Shown: in pieces, positions 1 to 10,430 of the stretch | Numbering within the stretch: position 1 is the first letter of the stretch | Layout: each line of letters opens with the position of its first letter | Assembly: GCA_048213135.1 (NCBI GenBank) | Contig: PS015306.1 | Location: forward strand, 1-20,213 | Reading direction: 5' to 3' | Length of the DNA: 20,213 bases | DNA from: Reclinomonas americana ATCC 50394 | Lineage: Eukaryota; Jakobida; Jakobea; Jakobida | Made by a program: the position numbers and the translations under genes | Notes under the pieces: generated by a model | Told to the model about the DNA's origin: nothing | The model's database searches: none | What the model saw: the letters and a program-made list of their open reading frames with translations, nothing else

Positions 1-19
1 GCGCACTTCCCTCCCACCA

Positions 20-69
<50 letters not shown>

Positions 70-255
70 AGCGGTCACAAGGGCTTCTGCTTCGTCCCTC
101 TCCCTCCTCCTCTCTCTCACCCCTCTCTCTACCTTACCCCACTCTCTCCCCATCCTTCCCCCTCCCTCTCCCCATCCCTCCATCCCTATCCCTCCCCCTC
201 TCCCTCTCCTTCACCCCCCTCCCCCTCTCCTCTCAATCCACTTCTGCCTACGCAG
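1..255 (+). other. Pyrimidine-rich intron end of the b5 reductase gene
   Basis: No coding sequence is visible. The + strand is almost purely C/T for about 240 nt and ends in an acceptor (tacgcag) just before the reductase exon. It is most simply the 3' part of a long intron whose donor lies outside the window. The extreme strand asymmetry resembles intron 2 of the POT1-like gene. Confidence 0.7.
23..64. repeat. (CT)n dinucleotide microsatellite
   Basis: About 21 uninterrupted CT units, placed inside the pyrimidine-rich intron. Confidence 0.97.
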
Positions 256-486
256 AAGTACATGCCGGCGCCGAGTGACGACAGCATGGTGTTCGTCTGC
301 GGTCCGCCCGGCATGATGAAGGCGAGTGAGGGTGAACGAACGCAAGCGTTGCCAGTTATCGATCATCTCAACTATGTGTATGCACAGGCCATCTCCGGCG
401 AGAAGAAGAGCCCCACCGACCAGGGTGACCTCGACGGCGCACTGAAGCGCCTCGGCTACAACCAGAGCCAGGTGTACAAGTTCTAA
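256..486 (+). CDS. NADH-cytochrome b5 reductase, C-terminal end (partial)
   Basis: This is the 3' end of a flavoprotein that passes electrons from NADH through FAD to cytochrome b5, usually on the ER or outer mitochondrial membrane. Two exons are visible, 256-321 and 388-486 (stop TAA). Joined, they read [22 protein letters not shown], then [17 protein letters not shown], and end in [22 protein letters not shown] is the NADH-binding CGPP motif of the ferredoxin-reductase-like fold. The GEK...DQG...LGY...VYKF ending is the usual family C-terminus. The upstream exon starts after a pyrimidine-rich acceptor ending at 255, and everything before it lies outside the window. The intron at 322-387 starts with GC, not GT; it is a multiple of three with no stop, so the frame stays open across it. 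The next gene converges on this one. The family call is near certain; the isoform cannot be told. Confidence 0.93.
   Translation, partial: KYMPAPSDDSMVFVCGPPGMMKASEGERTQALPVIDHLNYVYAQAISGEKKSPTDQGDLDGALKRLGYNQSQVYKF
322..387 (+). other. GC-AG intron in the b5 reductase gene
   Basis: The donor reads AAG/gcgagt and the acceptor cacag/GCC. Using the nearby GTGAG at 326 instead breaks the frame, while the GC donor restores the conserved [13 protein letters not shown] join. Length is 66 nt. Confidence 0.8.
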
Positions 487-680
487 TCGTGCGGGAGGGA
501 CACACACACCTAGATCTAGACTCGGTTCAGACTCATAACACCTCACTCAAAAACAACCACTCCTCGACCGCACCCCACACCCCCGTGGCGAGAGAATTAT
601 AAAAAAAGATGAGCGAGCGTGGCATTCTTCCAACAAATGGCTTGATTCCTTTAGTTGTTAAACACACGCAGATTACAGTC
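487..680. other. Spacer between convergent 3' ends
   Basis: 194 nt between the stop of the b5 reductase (+) and the stop of the IQ/coiled-coil gene (-). It holds an A/T-rich patch near 593-611 (aattataaaaaaag). I see no gene here; it should contain both 3' untranslated regions. Confidence 0.6.
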
Positions 681-1121
681 TTAGAAGTCGGACTCCAGGT
701 CATACTCGTCGTCGTCCATCGTCAGCGTCGTCCGATCGTCATCAGTGACAGATGAACCCTGGCCATATCGGTTGAGTATATACACAGACAGGAGAAAGGA
801 AAAAACTCCTCCCTCTATTTCATACCACAAACGAGCTGGCATCGTCGAGTGTCATCGCTATCGATGGTCTGTGCGCCGAGGCGTAGATGTTTTCCTTGTC
901 GGGCACCATCTTCACGCCGAGTTCACGAATGTAGTCGGCACCGGCGCCATGCAGCCATCGATCCATGTCGGCTGCCAGCACGGCGGCATCGGAGGCCTTG
1001 GCGGCGAAGCGACGAATGAGAATGGTCGGCTTCACGTTGATCTCCGAGGCTTGCCAAGTCACGGCGCAGAACAGCGTGTCCTGAACACGATGGTCAGTGT
1101 ACACAGGCACAGCGGGGGCCC

Positions 1122-1152
<31 letters not shown>

Positions 1153-4100
1153 CTTCTTCTTCTCCCTGTTCTTCTTCTTCTCCTTGCGCTTGTTGCCCTT
1201 CTACTCCACCTTTTCTTTCCTCTTGTACTTCTGGTCACACTCACCTGCCACAGCTCCTGCAGCTCGCCAAGAGTCAGAATCGGGCGGAGGAACGGCATGC
1301 GCGGTTTTGTGGCCTCGAGCTTGAGCAACTCGTTCTTGACGACCTCGGGGATGTGTTGCTGCACCTCGGGCCTGTCGAGTTTCATCATTTGCACCTGCGA
1401 GACTTGCATCGCATGACCGTGCCCACGCGAACCATGCCCGTGTGCAATCGGTGGCACCTGCGACGAGTGCGATCAGTCAGATGCATCCACACCCCGTCTC
1501 CCCCTCCCTCACATGTCCGACACACACCGCCATCTGATATCGCATCATCTCACTGGTGAAGCGCTCGTCGTAGGTGCGACGCCACGTCGCCATGGCGGGG
1601 AAGTACGCATCACGAGCCTTGCGATACTCGGCACGATGATCGCGAACAAAGTTGGCCACCATCTCCAACGCACGAGTGTGCATCGGTCGCATGTAGGGAA
1701 TGAGGGCTGCGAAATCCTGGCACGGATCGCCACCCGCCATACTCATACGGCGCGCTGCATGCGATGCTCTTCTCGGCATCTCCTCCGCTGCGATTCGCAC
1801 CGTCCGTTTGGACGTGGAGCTGCGCGCGCGACACCAAAGTTTTTCAGCAATCGGTCGTCATCCACCGAAACACCTAAAGGGACGCACGATTTGGCAGGCT
1901 TCTCTTTCTTTTCTCCGACGGCGGGAGCCTCGGCCAGCACTGTGCTGCCGCGCTGTCCACGCCGTTCTCCAGACGCGCCGGCAACATTACTTGCTCGACG
2001 GCCGATAATGGCCTGCGGCAACAGCTCGCCACTCTGTGATGATTGGAAAACAACACTGGCACGGTGGTTGGTCGAGGCAAATCGTCCCTCCGCCTGCATA
2101 TGCACATGTCAGAGCGTGAGGCATGTGGTACTGCACACATAGAGAGTGTGTTTACCAACACATACCGGTGAACGAGCTGGTCGAGAGACCGGCATGAGTG
2201 CACTGTGCGGCTTGAGCATGACCGTGAGGAACTGTCGGAAGTACCACGACCACTGGCACAGCATGAGGTCGCGGCGCGCCTTGGTGATGGCCGACAGGTC
2301 GTGCATGTTTCGTTGGATGCGATACACTGCACGACGACAGGCGAAATGTGATGTGAGCCTACCTTGCTAGAAGCCCTTGTGCGGACATGGTTCTCCACTC
2401 ACCGTGCAGCATGTACTGCTGAATGCGATGCCGCACCTCCGAGGCGGCAAAGAGCGTTCGCAGGAAGGAAATGATGCGCGCAACCATTCGACGCTTGCGG
2501 AACACACGACGACCAATTGCCAGTTGCAATGCAGCCCTGCACACAGTTGTGTTTGAGCTACGATGACTAAATGGTTACGCTGAAAGCGTGAAACCACTGG
2601 CGGAACCTGTGCAACACGGCGGCAAGACGGCGCCCACGGAGCCGACTACGCAAGAGTACCCGAGGGTAGAATAGCCTCTGGATGACGAGAGCCGCATGCT
2701 CCAGGCGACGACGGCGTGCAAGTGCAATCCGTGACATCTGCAACACAATTTTTGTAAGTGGACGGTTCTTCTGCTCGTGCATCTCAAATATGACGCACCC
2801 GTAATCGCCCCGCCCAGTGCAGGACTCGCGGAAAGAGCTCGGCAAAGTACAGCCAGTACATTTGCCGGCGTTGTCGCTCATTCTGTGTCTGGATGGTCTC
2901 CTTGCGCTCCGACGCCTGTGGGAGGTGATGCTTGTAAGCACAGAGAGACATAGAGAGACTCAATCCTCAGAGACAACAAGGACCTCCAACATGCGGTACT
3001 CGAGTTCCTGTCGCATGCGTTCCTGCTTCTCCGCGCGCTCCTGTTGCAGTTGGGTGTGGCGGCCGAGCACCTTGGCCATGCGATCCTCCTCCATCAAGCG
3101 CTGTTCAACGGCAGCAGCGTGCATGAGATGATCACCGAGAAAACCATCCAACCCACCCGTTCCAAACACGCACCGCCTGTTCACGTTGTTCGTCGCGGAC
3201 TTCTGGATGAACCGCCTCGAATTTGTTCTCCTTGACAAAACACTTGCCCTCTCGAATGCGATTTTCACGCTTCTCTTTTCGTTCCTCCTCGTACGTCTCT
3301 GTGCGTAGTGAAGATGAGTGTGGCTGCATGAGCATTCTGGCGGCAGTATCTACAAGAGACCACGAAACTGCACCGCTGGAACAGCTGCACAACCTCTTCT
3401 GGGTGCGCCGAAATGTCGGCCAATCGCCTCTGCAGTTTCTCTGAAGTGGTAATGGTTGTCGCAGGTTTTGGTTTTGTTTGCGTGCGCGTCACTGCCGGCG
3501 CTGACAAGCCACGACGCCGTGTTTGTCGAGCCCAGGCCAGCAAGACATCGACATCTGCGCGTCGATGGGTATCAGCGTGTGCGACAGCAAGAGTGCAACG
3601 TGCGGCACTGTCATCTCGCAACTGTCTTCGAGCTGTGCTCCTTCGGGCAACGTGGGAACTGTGTCGTGCGAGAAGCTTGCAGTCGCCGCCGCCTGCCATG
3701 ATGCGTGAGAAGCATGCACACCATGCGTACAGGAGACGACATGTCCCATTACCTGCTCTTGCCTGGTGGCAGCCGCCTTGCGCATGCGATTCTTGATGGC
3801 GGAGATCTCGTCGGAGGACTTGTTGGTCGATCTTGGCGCTTCGCGCTCGGCAGCCTCGGCTTGCTTTGCACGACGAGCCAGCTGATGACGAGAGCAACAG
3901 TGAGTTTCAGTCACACACACACTCACAGTAGTTTCTCAAATGGCTCGTACCTGTGCGGCTTCGGCCATCTGCGTCATGGCCTGTGACACCGGATCCAGTG
4001 TGGCCATGTCTAGTACCTGCGTGACCTCGGAGTCGAACAGACCACCCGGAACCGGACCACGGCCTGATGTCATGCTTTTCGGTGAGCCAACAATTCACAC

Positions 4101-5501
4101 CAATACAACACGGAGACACACACGCAGCCGCACCACTCTTCATGTGCTTGTTCCACTCCTCGCTCATTCGCATTCGCGGGGAAACTGGCGCACTCTTGGA
4201 CGACTCGCGTGCATTGCCACCTGAAGACAAGTTCCGTGAACTGGCGTTGCGACCGCTCGCTGAACTGGAGCGCGCCAGCGGATACGGTTCTGTGGCGGCT
4301 GAGCGACTGGAGAGACTTCCCGAGGCCGTGATAAAGAGATCGTTGTCGAAGAAAGCCTTGTGAATGCGACTATGTAATACACGAGTCAGTGGTGAGCTTG
4401 AAAAAAGAGAGACAAGCAGAGGCACCCACCGATTGGCTGATGCTGCGGCGGCACTCAGTGGTCGCGACAGTGACGATGTCTGTGGCGGTTGCACGGGCTT
4501 GTAGCGACCGAACGTGGCCAGATCGGTGTCGTCCAGTGAGCCAGCTGCGCGGATCACCGCCTGTCGAGTGCACATCCACCACCACCATCATGAGAACAGA
4601 CATGGAGGGCCGATAAGTGTGTGAGCTGCGCGCAACGTTGAGATCCTCCACCAGCGGACCTGGAGTGGGAATCGGGCGATCCACACGAGGCGTGCGAATG
4701 CGGAACGAAGCGGCTGGAGGCTTGCGAAAGAGCATCGAGTGGCGATCCTCATCCAGCATGTCCTGCGCGGCGAGAAGATGAGTTGTGGTATTACGACACA
4801 CCAACGCCACTAAACACACACACACACACACCAGCGGTAGCTCCATTCTCGGCTTCATCTCGTTGGTCGAATGCAACAAGCCGTCTTGCAGACTGCACAC
4901 AAAAGCACAGTCAGCTGCTGCTGTTATTGCTTTCGATATCTCGTCACATGCACGCACCGCAAGTCGGGAATCGGCGAAGTGGCCTGCGTCGGAATACGCA
5001 AGTGCCACGGCGCCGACAAATGATGCGTCGACGGCTGCATCGGCTTGCTGCTTCCCGCCGTACTGTTACTCGCCGTCCGCGAATGCACTGCGGACGCCGA
5101 TCGGCCTCGCGTTCTCGACGTGCCTGGCGCACTCGTACACCGCGGCGACGGCAACGGCGACTGATGAATCGCATACGCTCCTCGGCCAGAGTTGGCGGCT
5201 GTGCGAGGCCGCGAGTACGCAGACACCACAGTGGCCGAGACTCCCGGCGGTGGCGGTGTCGGCAATCGCTGCTGCGTCTTGTTCAACAGTTCGAGTTGCA
5301 AGCGAAAGTCCTCATTGGTGACCAGCGATCCCTGTCGCGCATGTCAGTCGCTCGTGATCGTTTAAAGAGAGAAAGTGATGGAAAAGCGATGGGAGCGAAC
5401 CCGAGCAACGCTTTGCCGACGCGCAGCCGCATCGGTCATGTAAACTGCATCGTTGACAATGAGGTTGAGCAGATTCACCAAGCGGAAAAGAACTGCCCTT
5501 C
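681..5501 (-). CDS. Large IQ-motif/coiled-coil protein, unrecognised
   Basis: I do not recognise the family. Twenty-one exons join in phase without a stop: 5501-5401, 5331-4958, 4892-4832, 4762-4637, 4560-4430, 4369-4134, 4063-3951, 3881-3753, 3692-3516, 3438-3369, 3298-3174, 3100-2984, 2915-2799, 2737-2607, 2536-2403, 2326-2166, 2093-1835, 1787-1528, 1457-1245, 1080-829 and 758-681, giving at least 1,120 residues. The N-terminal third is Ser/Pro/Arg-rich and looks disordered. The middle is charged and helical (EERKEKRENRIRE, QQERAEKQERMRQELEYRM), as in coiled coils. Near 2640-2700 comes AALVIQRLFYPRVLL, an IQ-type calmodulin-binding motif within an Arg-rich stretch, with further basic helices after it. 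The protein ends in the acidic MDDDEYDLESDF. IQ plus coiled-coil architecture is common in cytoskeletal and ciliary proteins, but that is inference. The first exon is not resolved: coding sequence enters at 5501 in phase 1 and its start lies upstream, before about 6000. One junction (the 3516 end) could be 3 nt different. Confidence 0.72.
1081..1244 (-). other. Expanded intron of the IQ gene carrying a TTC/GAA repeat
   Basis: At 164 nt this is over twice the usual intron length in the gene. The excess is a (TTC)n run at about 1123-1163 with an imperfect second block near 1171-1184. The donor gtgagtgtg and acceptor gttcag are normal on the minus strand. Confidence 0.8.
1123..1163. repeat. (CTT)n trinucleotide repeat
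   Basis: About 13 units of CTT on + (AAG/GAA on -). The run falls entirely within an intron of the minus-strand gene. Apparent poly-Phe or poly-Arg reading frames over it are by-products of the repeat. Confidence 0.95.
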
Positions 5502-6003
5502 CTGTCACACTCTTGCTCTCTGTGACGCACACGCATGAATGCTCTCTCCTGTGCACACAGACAAGCGTTTCTTCTCCCCGTCTCGATTGGTTGATGAGTC
5601 GCAACGATAGTAACGTGTGTCTTCTTCCAAACACCATGCGCGATCACTCTTCTCATCTCGCACAGAGAGAGAGAGAGAGCACACACTCACTCAAGCACAT
5701 ATCTCTCTCTTCACACGTACAGCAACACACATGCACTTTTCTCGCACGACAGTTCACGAACAGCGCCCGTAATCGACAACTCTCTCTCTCTCTCTTGCCT
5801 CTCACTCTCGTGTCACTCTCTCTCGCGCACACAGAGAGAGAAGAGAGCGGCACACAGAGAGACACACTCAAAGACAGACAGGCACGCGCACCTCTTTCTC
5901 AACACACCTGTTTCGCAAAATGGCCGTTGAATGATCGTTCGATTTTCTACCAAATCAATATTTCCTCCCGCACTTTGTGAGGCAAACACACCACTTTCAC
6001 AGC
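5502..6003. promoter_or_regulatory. Divergent upstream region of the IQ gene and the POT1-like gene
   Basis: About 500 nt of mostly CT/GA and CA/GT-rich sequence between two genes transcribed away from each other. It must contain both transcription starts and the unresolved 5' exon(s) of the minus gene. A minus-strand donor-like site (gaaacag/gtgtgttg, about 5910) could end a 5' non-coding exon, since no ATG precedes it closely. I see no confident TATA element. Confidence 0.5.
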
Positions 6004-9000
6004 ATGCACCGTGTTGAGTCGTTTGAGGCGCTCACGCGAGAGGAGGATGCGTGCGATTGCACTTTGCGTGTGAGTGTGTGAGTGTGAGCACAGTGTGTGT
6101 GTGTCTTTCTTCTCTCACTCTTTGCACTTGACAGGGTGAAGTCACACTGGTGTGGCCCATGGATGAGGTGCAACAGCAACTGCGATTCACTATGACAGGT
6201 GCAAGAGAGAGAGAGAGAGCGAGAGAGTGAAGAGAGAGAGGAGTGAGAGGGGAGACAAGAAAGAGTGACAAGAGAGTGCGTGAGAGAGTGTGTGCGAAGA
6301 GAACGCGAGTAGAGAGTGAGAGAGGGATGAGAGAAGAGAGACACATGCACGCAGACAGAGGAGGGAGCGAGAGTGCGTGCATTGTATGTGTTGTTTGTCT
6401 CACTCACTCTCTCTCTCTCATATCTCTCTCTCCCTTTCCTCTTTCCCTCTCACACTCTATAAAGCATGTGTATGTGTGTGTGAGAGAGAGATAGAGACAG
6501 AAGACTGAGAAGAGAGAGAAAGAGTGATAGAGAGAGAGTAAGAAGAGAGTGTTCGATAATACGATGCACATTCACTCACTCCTCTGTCTACGTGTATGTG
6601 TGTTAGCAAGAGAGTGTGTGTGTGTGTGTGTGTGTGAGTTGTCATGTTAAACACACAGATTTCTCCTCTCCCTTCTCCTCATCCTCTCCCTCCCTCTCCC
6701 TCTCCCTCCCTCGCATGGCTCTGCGCGTTTCATGATAGACTTGGTGGCGGTCGGAATGCGCACTCAAGTCAACGTGTTTGCGTGTGGTTTGTGGGCCGAC
6801 AAGCTCTCGGCGATTGCCACTCAAGTTTCGCTATTGTTCTTCCGCACGGTCATCAACAAAGGCCTTACATGCTACATGTGAAACAAAAAAAGGACATTGT
6901 GGAGATCACGGGCGCTGCGGTGCGCGTGTCGGGCGACAGTGCACCGGATTTTGACGAGTGTGCGTTTGAGTTGGTGCTGGAGAGCAGCAATCGAGCGGTG
7001 TTTGTCAAGCTTCAGCATGGGAGCACGAATAGTGTGCTCAGCTCGGTGTCGCTGAGTGAGCCGAGTGTTGTCGCCACCACGGGTAAGCGGCGTCTCGATG
7101 CCACGGAAGGTGCGTGCTGTGTGTGTGAGGCATTGTGCTTGTGTGTGTGTGTTTTTGCTGCTCACTGCATCGTGTAGCCCTTCTATCGGAGCTGGCCAGT
7201 GGTGAGGGAAGGAAGCGGAAGCGACAAAAGCTGGCGACGGCGCCTGCCGATGATTCTGACTTGTGGACTGTCGATCGCATCATTCGTGGAGTGGTGAGTG
7301 TGACGCAGAACCGCGATTCCCGGGAATGCTCTCTTTTTCATGCGTGGTGCAGACGGAGCGCGCACATTCTGTTCCCGAGATCAATTTGTATGCGGTGGTG
7401 TCGGATGTGGTGTTCCCGCGACTCACCAGCACCGGCAGTGCGTCTTTCAACTCGGTGACCGTGGTCGACTCGTCTTGCGACTCGGCGGCACCCATGAAGC
7501 GAGTGGAGTTTGTGTTTTTCGCTCAGAATCGACAGCCTCTCTGCCGCGTTGGCGATGTCTTGCGCGTGCGCCGAGCTGAGGTGTGTGCTGTCCACTCTCC
7601 CATGAATGCCGTGACTCTCACCTCCTCCTCCTCCTCCTCGCAGGCGAGTCGCTTCAGGGGGACGGTGCAACTAAAGACGTACGGTTCTCCGTCTGTCACC
7701 AAGTGGGTCTTCATGCCGTACGAGCTCGCCGTGTCAGACGAAGAGCTCGATCCGATGACGTATCCCGAGGCCCGCAACGTGACCGCGTCAGATCGCGAGA
7801 AGTTCCGGGCCACGGCCCTGTGGGGGCGCAAGGCTCTCAGTGCCCACCCATGTTGCGTCTCTCTCTTTCTCTCTTTATCGTGCGCGTGCCACTCAACCCT
7901 TGGGGTTTCTTCGCGCAGACATGGATCGACAGTACCTGCGGCCGCTGAGCATGCTGCAGACGGTGTCCTTTGGCGACGTGATCGGCTTGGTGGCCGACAT
8001 TAGCAGCTCACCGGGAAGCACGATCGTGTATCTGTGTGACGGGACCGAGAAGGTGCAACCGGGAGTCTCACAGCTGCAATTGCCCGCCAATCCACGTCTC
8101 GGCGGCCAGCCGTTTGTTTTGGCGTGCGTACTCCTCTGCTTGCAATCTGTACTTGCCCGCCGCCTCACCTCTGTCTCTTTTGCGCAGTGTATATCATTCG
8201 CCAATGAAGGAGTACGCGGCGTCGTTGCAGCTGCAGCAAGTGGTACGGGACTATGATTTTCGCACACTGGCAATGTTGGTTGATGACCGTGGGATTGCCT
8301 GCAGGTCAAGGTGCGCAACGTCAAGTTCTCGGACCTGTCGCCACACATGCGAGCTCAGGATCGTTCCTCGATTGTGCCCGTGCCCGACTGGCACGTGGAG
8401 TCTCGTCGTGTGTTTGAGTTGCGCATGCCACCCGCATCGTTGTTGTTGCTCGTTTCACTCACATGGATCCACCAGCGAGGTGCGAGTGTGGCGCGCGAGG
8501 AGACTACAGGAGGTGGGTGACGAATGTACGCACCGTCGCTCTCATTTCGTGCTGGCACTCACCAAGTTGTCTGCAGATTGCTCAGCAGCAAGCCCCGGCC
8601 CCTGTCCCCGCCCCAGCTCCTGCCGCCGCCTCCGCCGCCGTCGACTCACCCATCTCCGCTGCGCCAGTGGCCGACGCACCAGCGCGTGTGATGCCTCTGC
8701 CGCCGCTGACGGGCTCGTTTGAGATGAGCCGCATCCAGAACCCGCTGACGAGTTTCGCTTCTCCCATGTTGTTGGTGTCGCTGTGCCGTACCTTTCCTTA
8801 TACCGTGCGCAGCTGTATCCGCGTCCACGCCGCACACGTGCACCATGCGGGAGGTGCTGTGGAATGCACAGACACCCAACAAGTTCCTCTGTCACTGCCT
8901 CATTGTCGACTGGTACCCGCGATCTCTCGACGAGTGCATTCTGTCGGCATGCCCCGCTTCGTTGGCACAGTTGCGTGCATTGCGCATGTCGACACGCCTC

Positions 9001-9486
9001 TGCTGTCGCTTTTTTTGCTGACGTACGCGCGTGCTTCTGTGCAGTGAGCTGGAGGCCGGAGGTGAAAGTGGCACCATGCGCTGCCGCGAGTGCGGCGAGG
9101 TGGAGCTGTGTCGCGAGTTTGTGCTGCAGCTGAGATTAGAGGACAGCTCGTCTGGGGTGTGGGCGTACGTGGCCGGCAAGGAGGCCGCACGCTTCTTTGG
9201 TCTGCCCCTGTCGACGCTGGTGGCTGCCGACGGCGGCCCTCTGCGGAAGAAACTGGAGCAGCGGCTGCAGCGCGTCGTCAAGTCCAAGCAAAAGTGCAAT
9301 GTGTGCCTCCAGTCGTACTTGCGCCTCGCCGACGCCGGACAGACGCACGAGCGCAACAAACCCGACTGCAAGCGCTTCCAGGTGTTTGGCACGGCGCTGA
9401 CACCCGCCTCCCTGTTCCCCAGCGACGAAGACAATAGTGGCGACGGAGACGGCGACTGTGACATGGACATCAGAACAGGAGATTGA
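6004..9486 (+). CDS. POT1/TEBP-like telomere end-binding protein
   Basis: Predicted to bind single-stranded telomeric DNA and protect chromosome ends in the nucleus. Fourteen exons join in phase to 718 residues: 6004-6069, 6135-6198, 6739-6824, 6893-7109, 7178-7293, 7353-7580, 7644-7851, 7919-8123, 8188-8242, 8305-8409, 8480-8512, 8577-8751, 8813-8969 and 9045-9486. Residues about 185-300 form an OB fold of POT1/TEBP type: INLYAVVSDVVFPR, then VEFVFFAQNRQPLCRVGDVL, matching the family's strand order and its GD(V/I)hR turn. Residues about 325-450 look like OB2 (FGDVIGLVADI...). A Pro/Ala linker (about 462-490) leads to a C-terminal module starting NKFLCHCLIVDWYPRS, with Cys pairs CRECGEVELC (585-594) and CNVC (656-659), like the zinc-bearing OB3 of POT1. 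Residues 23-110 add a probable extra OB fold before a basic KRKRQK stretch. The exon 3/4 and 10/11 boundaries are the least certain. A different multi-OB ssDNA-binding protein is the main alternative. Confidence 0.78.
6199..6738 (+). other. Long purine/pyrimidine-rich intron 2 of the POT1-like gene
   Basis: 540 nt against about 60 nt for the gene's other introns. It runs from the donor gtgcaa to the acceptor atgatag. It is GA-rich on + to about 6360, CT-rich to about 6450, GA-rich again, then carries a (GT)n run at about 6614-6636 and a CT-rich end. It has no convincing exon. Confidence 0.75.
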
Positions 9487-9528
9487 AAAAGAGAAAGACC
9501 CATGCTGCGCGAATGTGTCTCAAGCCGT
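9487..9528. other. 42-nt spacer between convergent stop codons
   Basis: The POT1-like stop (9484-9486, +) and the MED31 stop (9529-9531, -) are this close, so the two 3' untranslated regions must overlap as antisense RNA or be extremely short. Confidence 0.8.
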
Positions 9529-10430
9529 TCATGGAACTCCTCTTGCACGTGCCGATGCAGCGGCGGCGGCTGCTGCTGTTGTGTGTGCACCAGAGGACCT
9601 GCCACTGCCTGTCGTTGACGTCGCCGTCGTCGCACCCGACGACCCAGACGCTGTCGAGTTCGCCACTGACGCCTCCGCCGACGCCGCCGCCGCCGCACCA
9701 GCCGCCTGCGCTGCTGCCGCGGTTCCTGCAGCTGCCCCCACTGCCGCCTGCACACCCGTCACCTGCTGATCCGTCACCGTCCCACCGAGTGCCGACTCCG
9801 CCGCAGCCACCTCCATGGCATCCCGCATACGATTGGCACGATAGAATTGCCAAAAGTTGCCCTGCTGCTGGTACAAGTAGTCGCGAAAGTGCGGATTGCT
9901 GACCTCACGCCTAAAGTTCCCATCCTGCAACAGCTCCAGAAAGAACAACGAGTGCGGATAACTATGGGGCGTCATACACAGTGAGAGCATGCTTGTAAAG
10001 GCAGGCAGGCAGCAGCTGCGATGGTGGTGCGCAACATGATGAACTTTGCATACTCTGGCTCCTTCCAGTACAACAGATAGTCGAGATAGTTGAGGAACTC
10101 TTCTTTTTCAAAGTATCCCTGTCCAGCGAGCCCTGTGCACAGACGCAAAGTGAGTGAGCGTGAGAGAGCGAGAGAGGGCAGTGAGATGAGTGCTTGTGCT
10201 TGTGTGTGTGTGTGTGTGCACACTCAACAATGCAAGTACACAGGATTTGCCAGCCACTGCAGGAACTCCAGTTCCATCTCAAAGCGGATCTTGTCTCGTG
10301 CAAGCGCCACCTCCTCCTCGTCTTCAGGTGCAGACGCAGCAACACTAAAGCACACAAAACAGAGTGAGCAAGAGAGAGAGAGAGACAGAGAGGCACACAC
10401 ACGCACACACACACACCGCTTTCTTTGCAT
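9529..10430 (-). CDS. MED31: Mediator complex subunit 31 (MED31/SOH1)
   Basis: A subunit of the Mediator middle module, which links transcription factors to RNA polymerase II in the nucleus. Four exons join in phase to 219 residues: 10430-10417 (only 14 nt), 10344-10229, 10132-10036 and 9961-9529. The conserved core is clear: FEMELEFLQWLANPVYLHWL, then AGQGYFEKEEFLNYLDYLLY, then WKEPEYAKFIIYPHSLFFLE and LLQDGNFRREV, ending QQGNFWQFYRANRM. These are the family's WLANP.Y, GYF, YL.YW..PEY and YP..L..L motifs in order. About 95 residues follow the core and are very rich in Ala with some Gly, Ser and Thr; the family is normally about 100-130 residues, so this tail is unusual. The start ATG follows tatcac and splices into exon 2 without breaking the frame. 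It diverges from the macrodomain gene across 83 nt. Confidence 0.95.

Noticed and set aside
1097-1324. Poly-Phe, poly-Leu and poly-Arg reading frames.
   Set aside because: These are translations of the TTC/GAA microsatellite inside an intron of the minus-strand gene.
9437-9902. Plus-strand Ala- or Pro-rich open frames over the MED31 last exon.
   Set aside because: They are antisense shadows of the GC-rich Ala tail. The minus strand carries a recognisable conserved protein with good splice sites.
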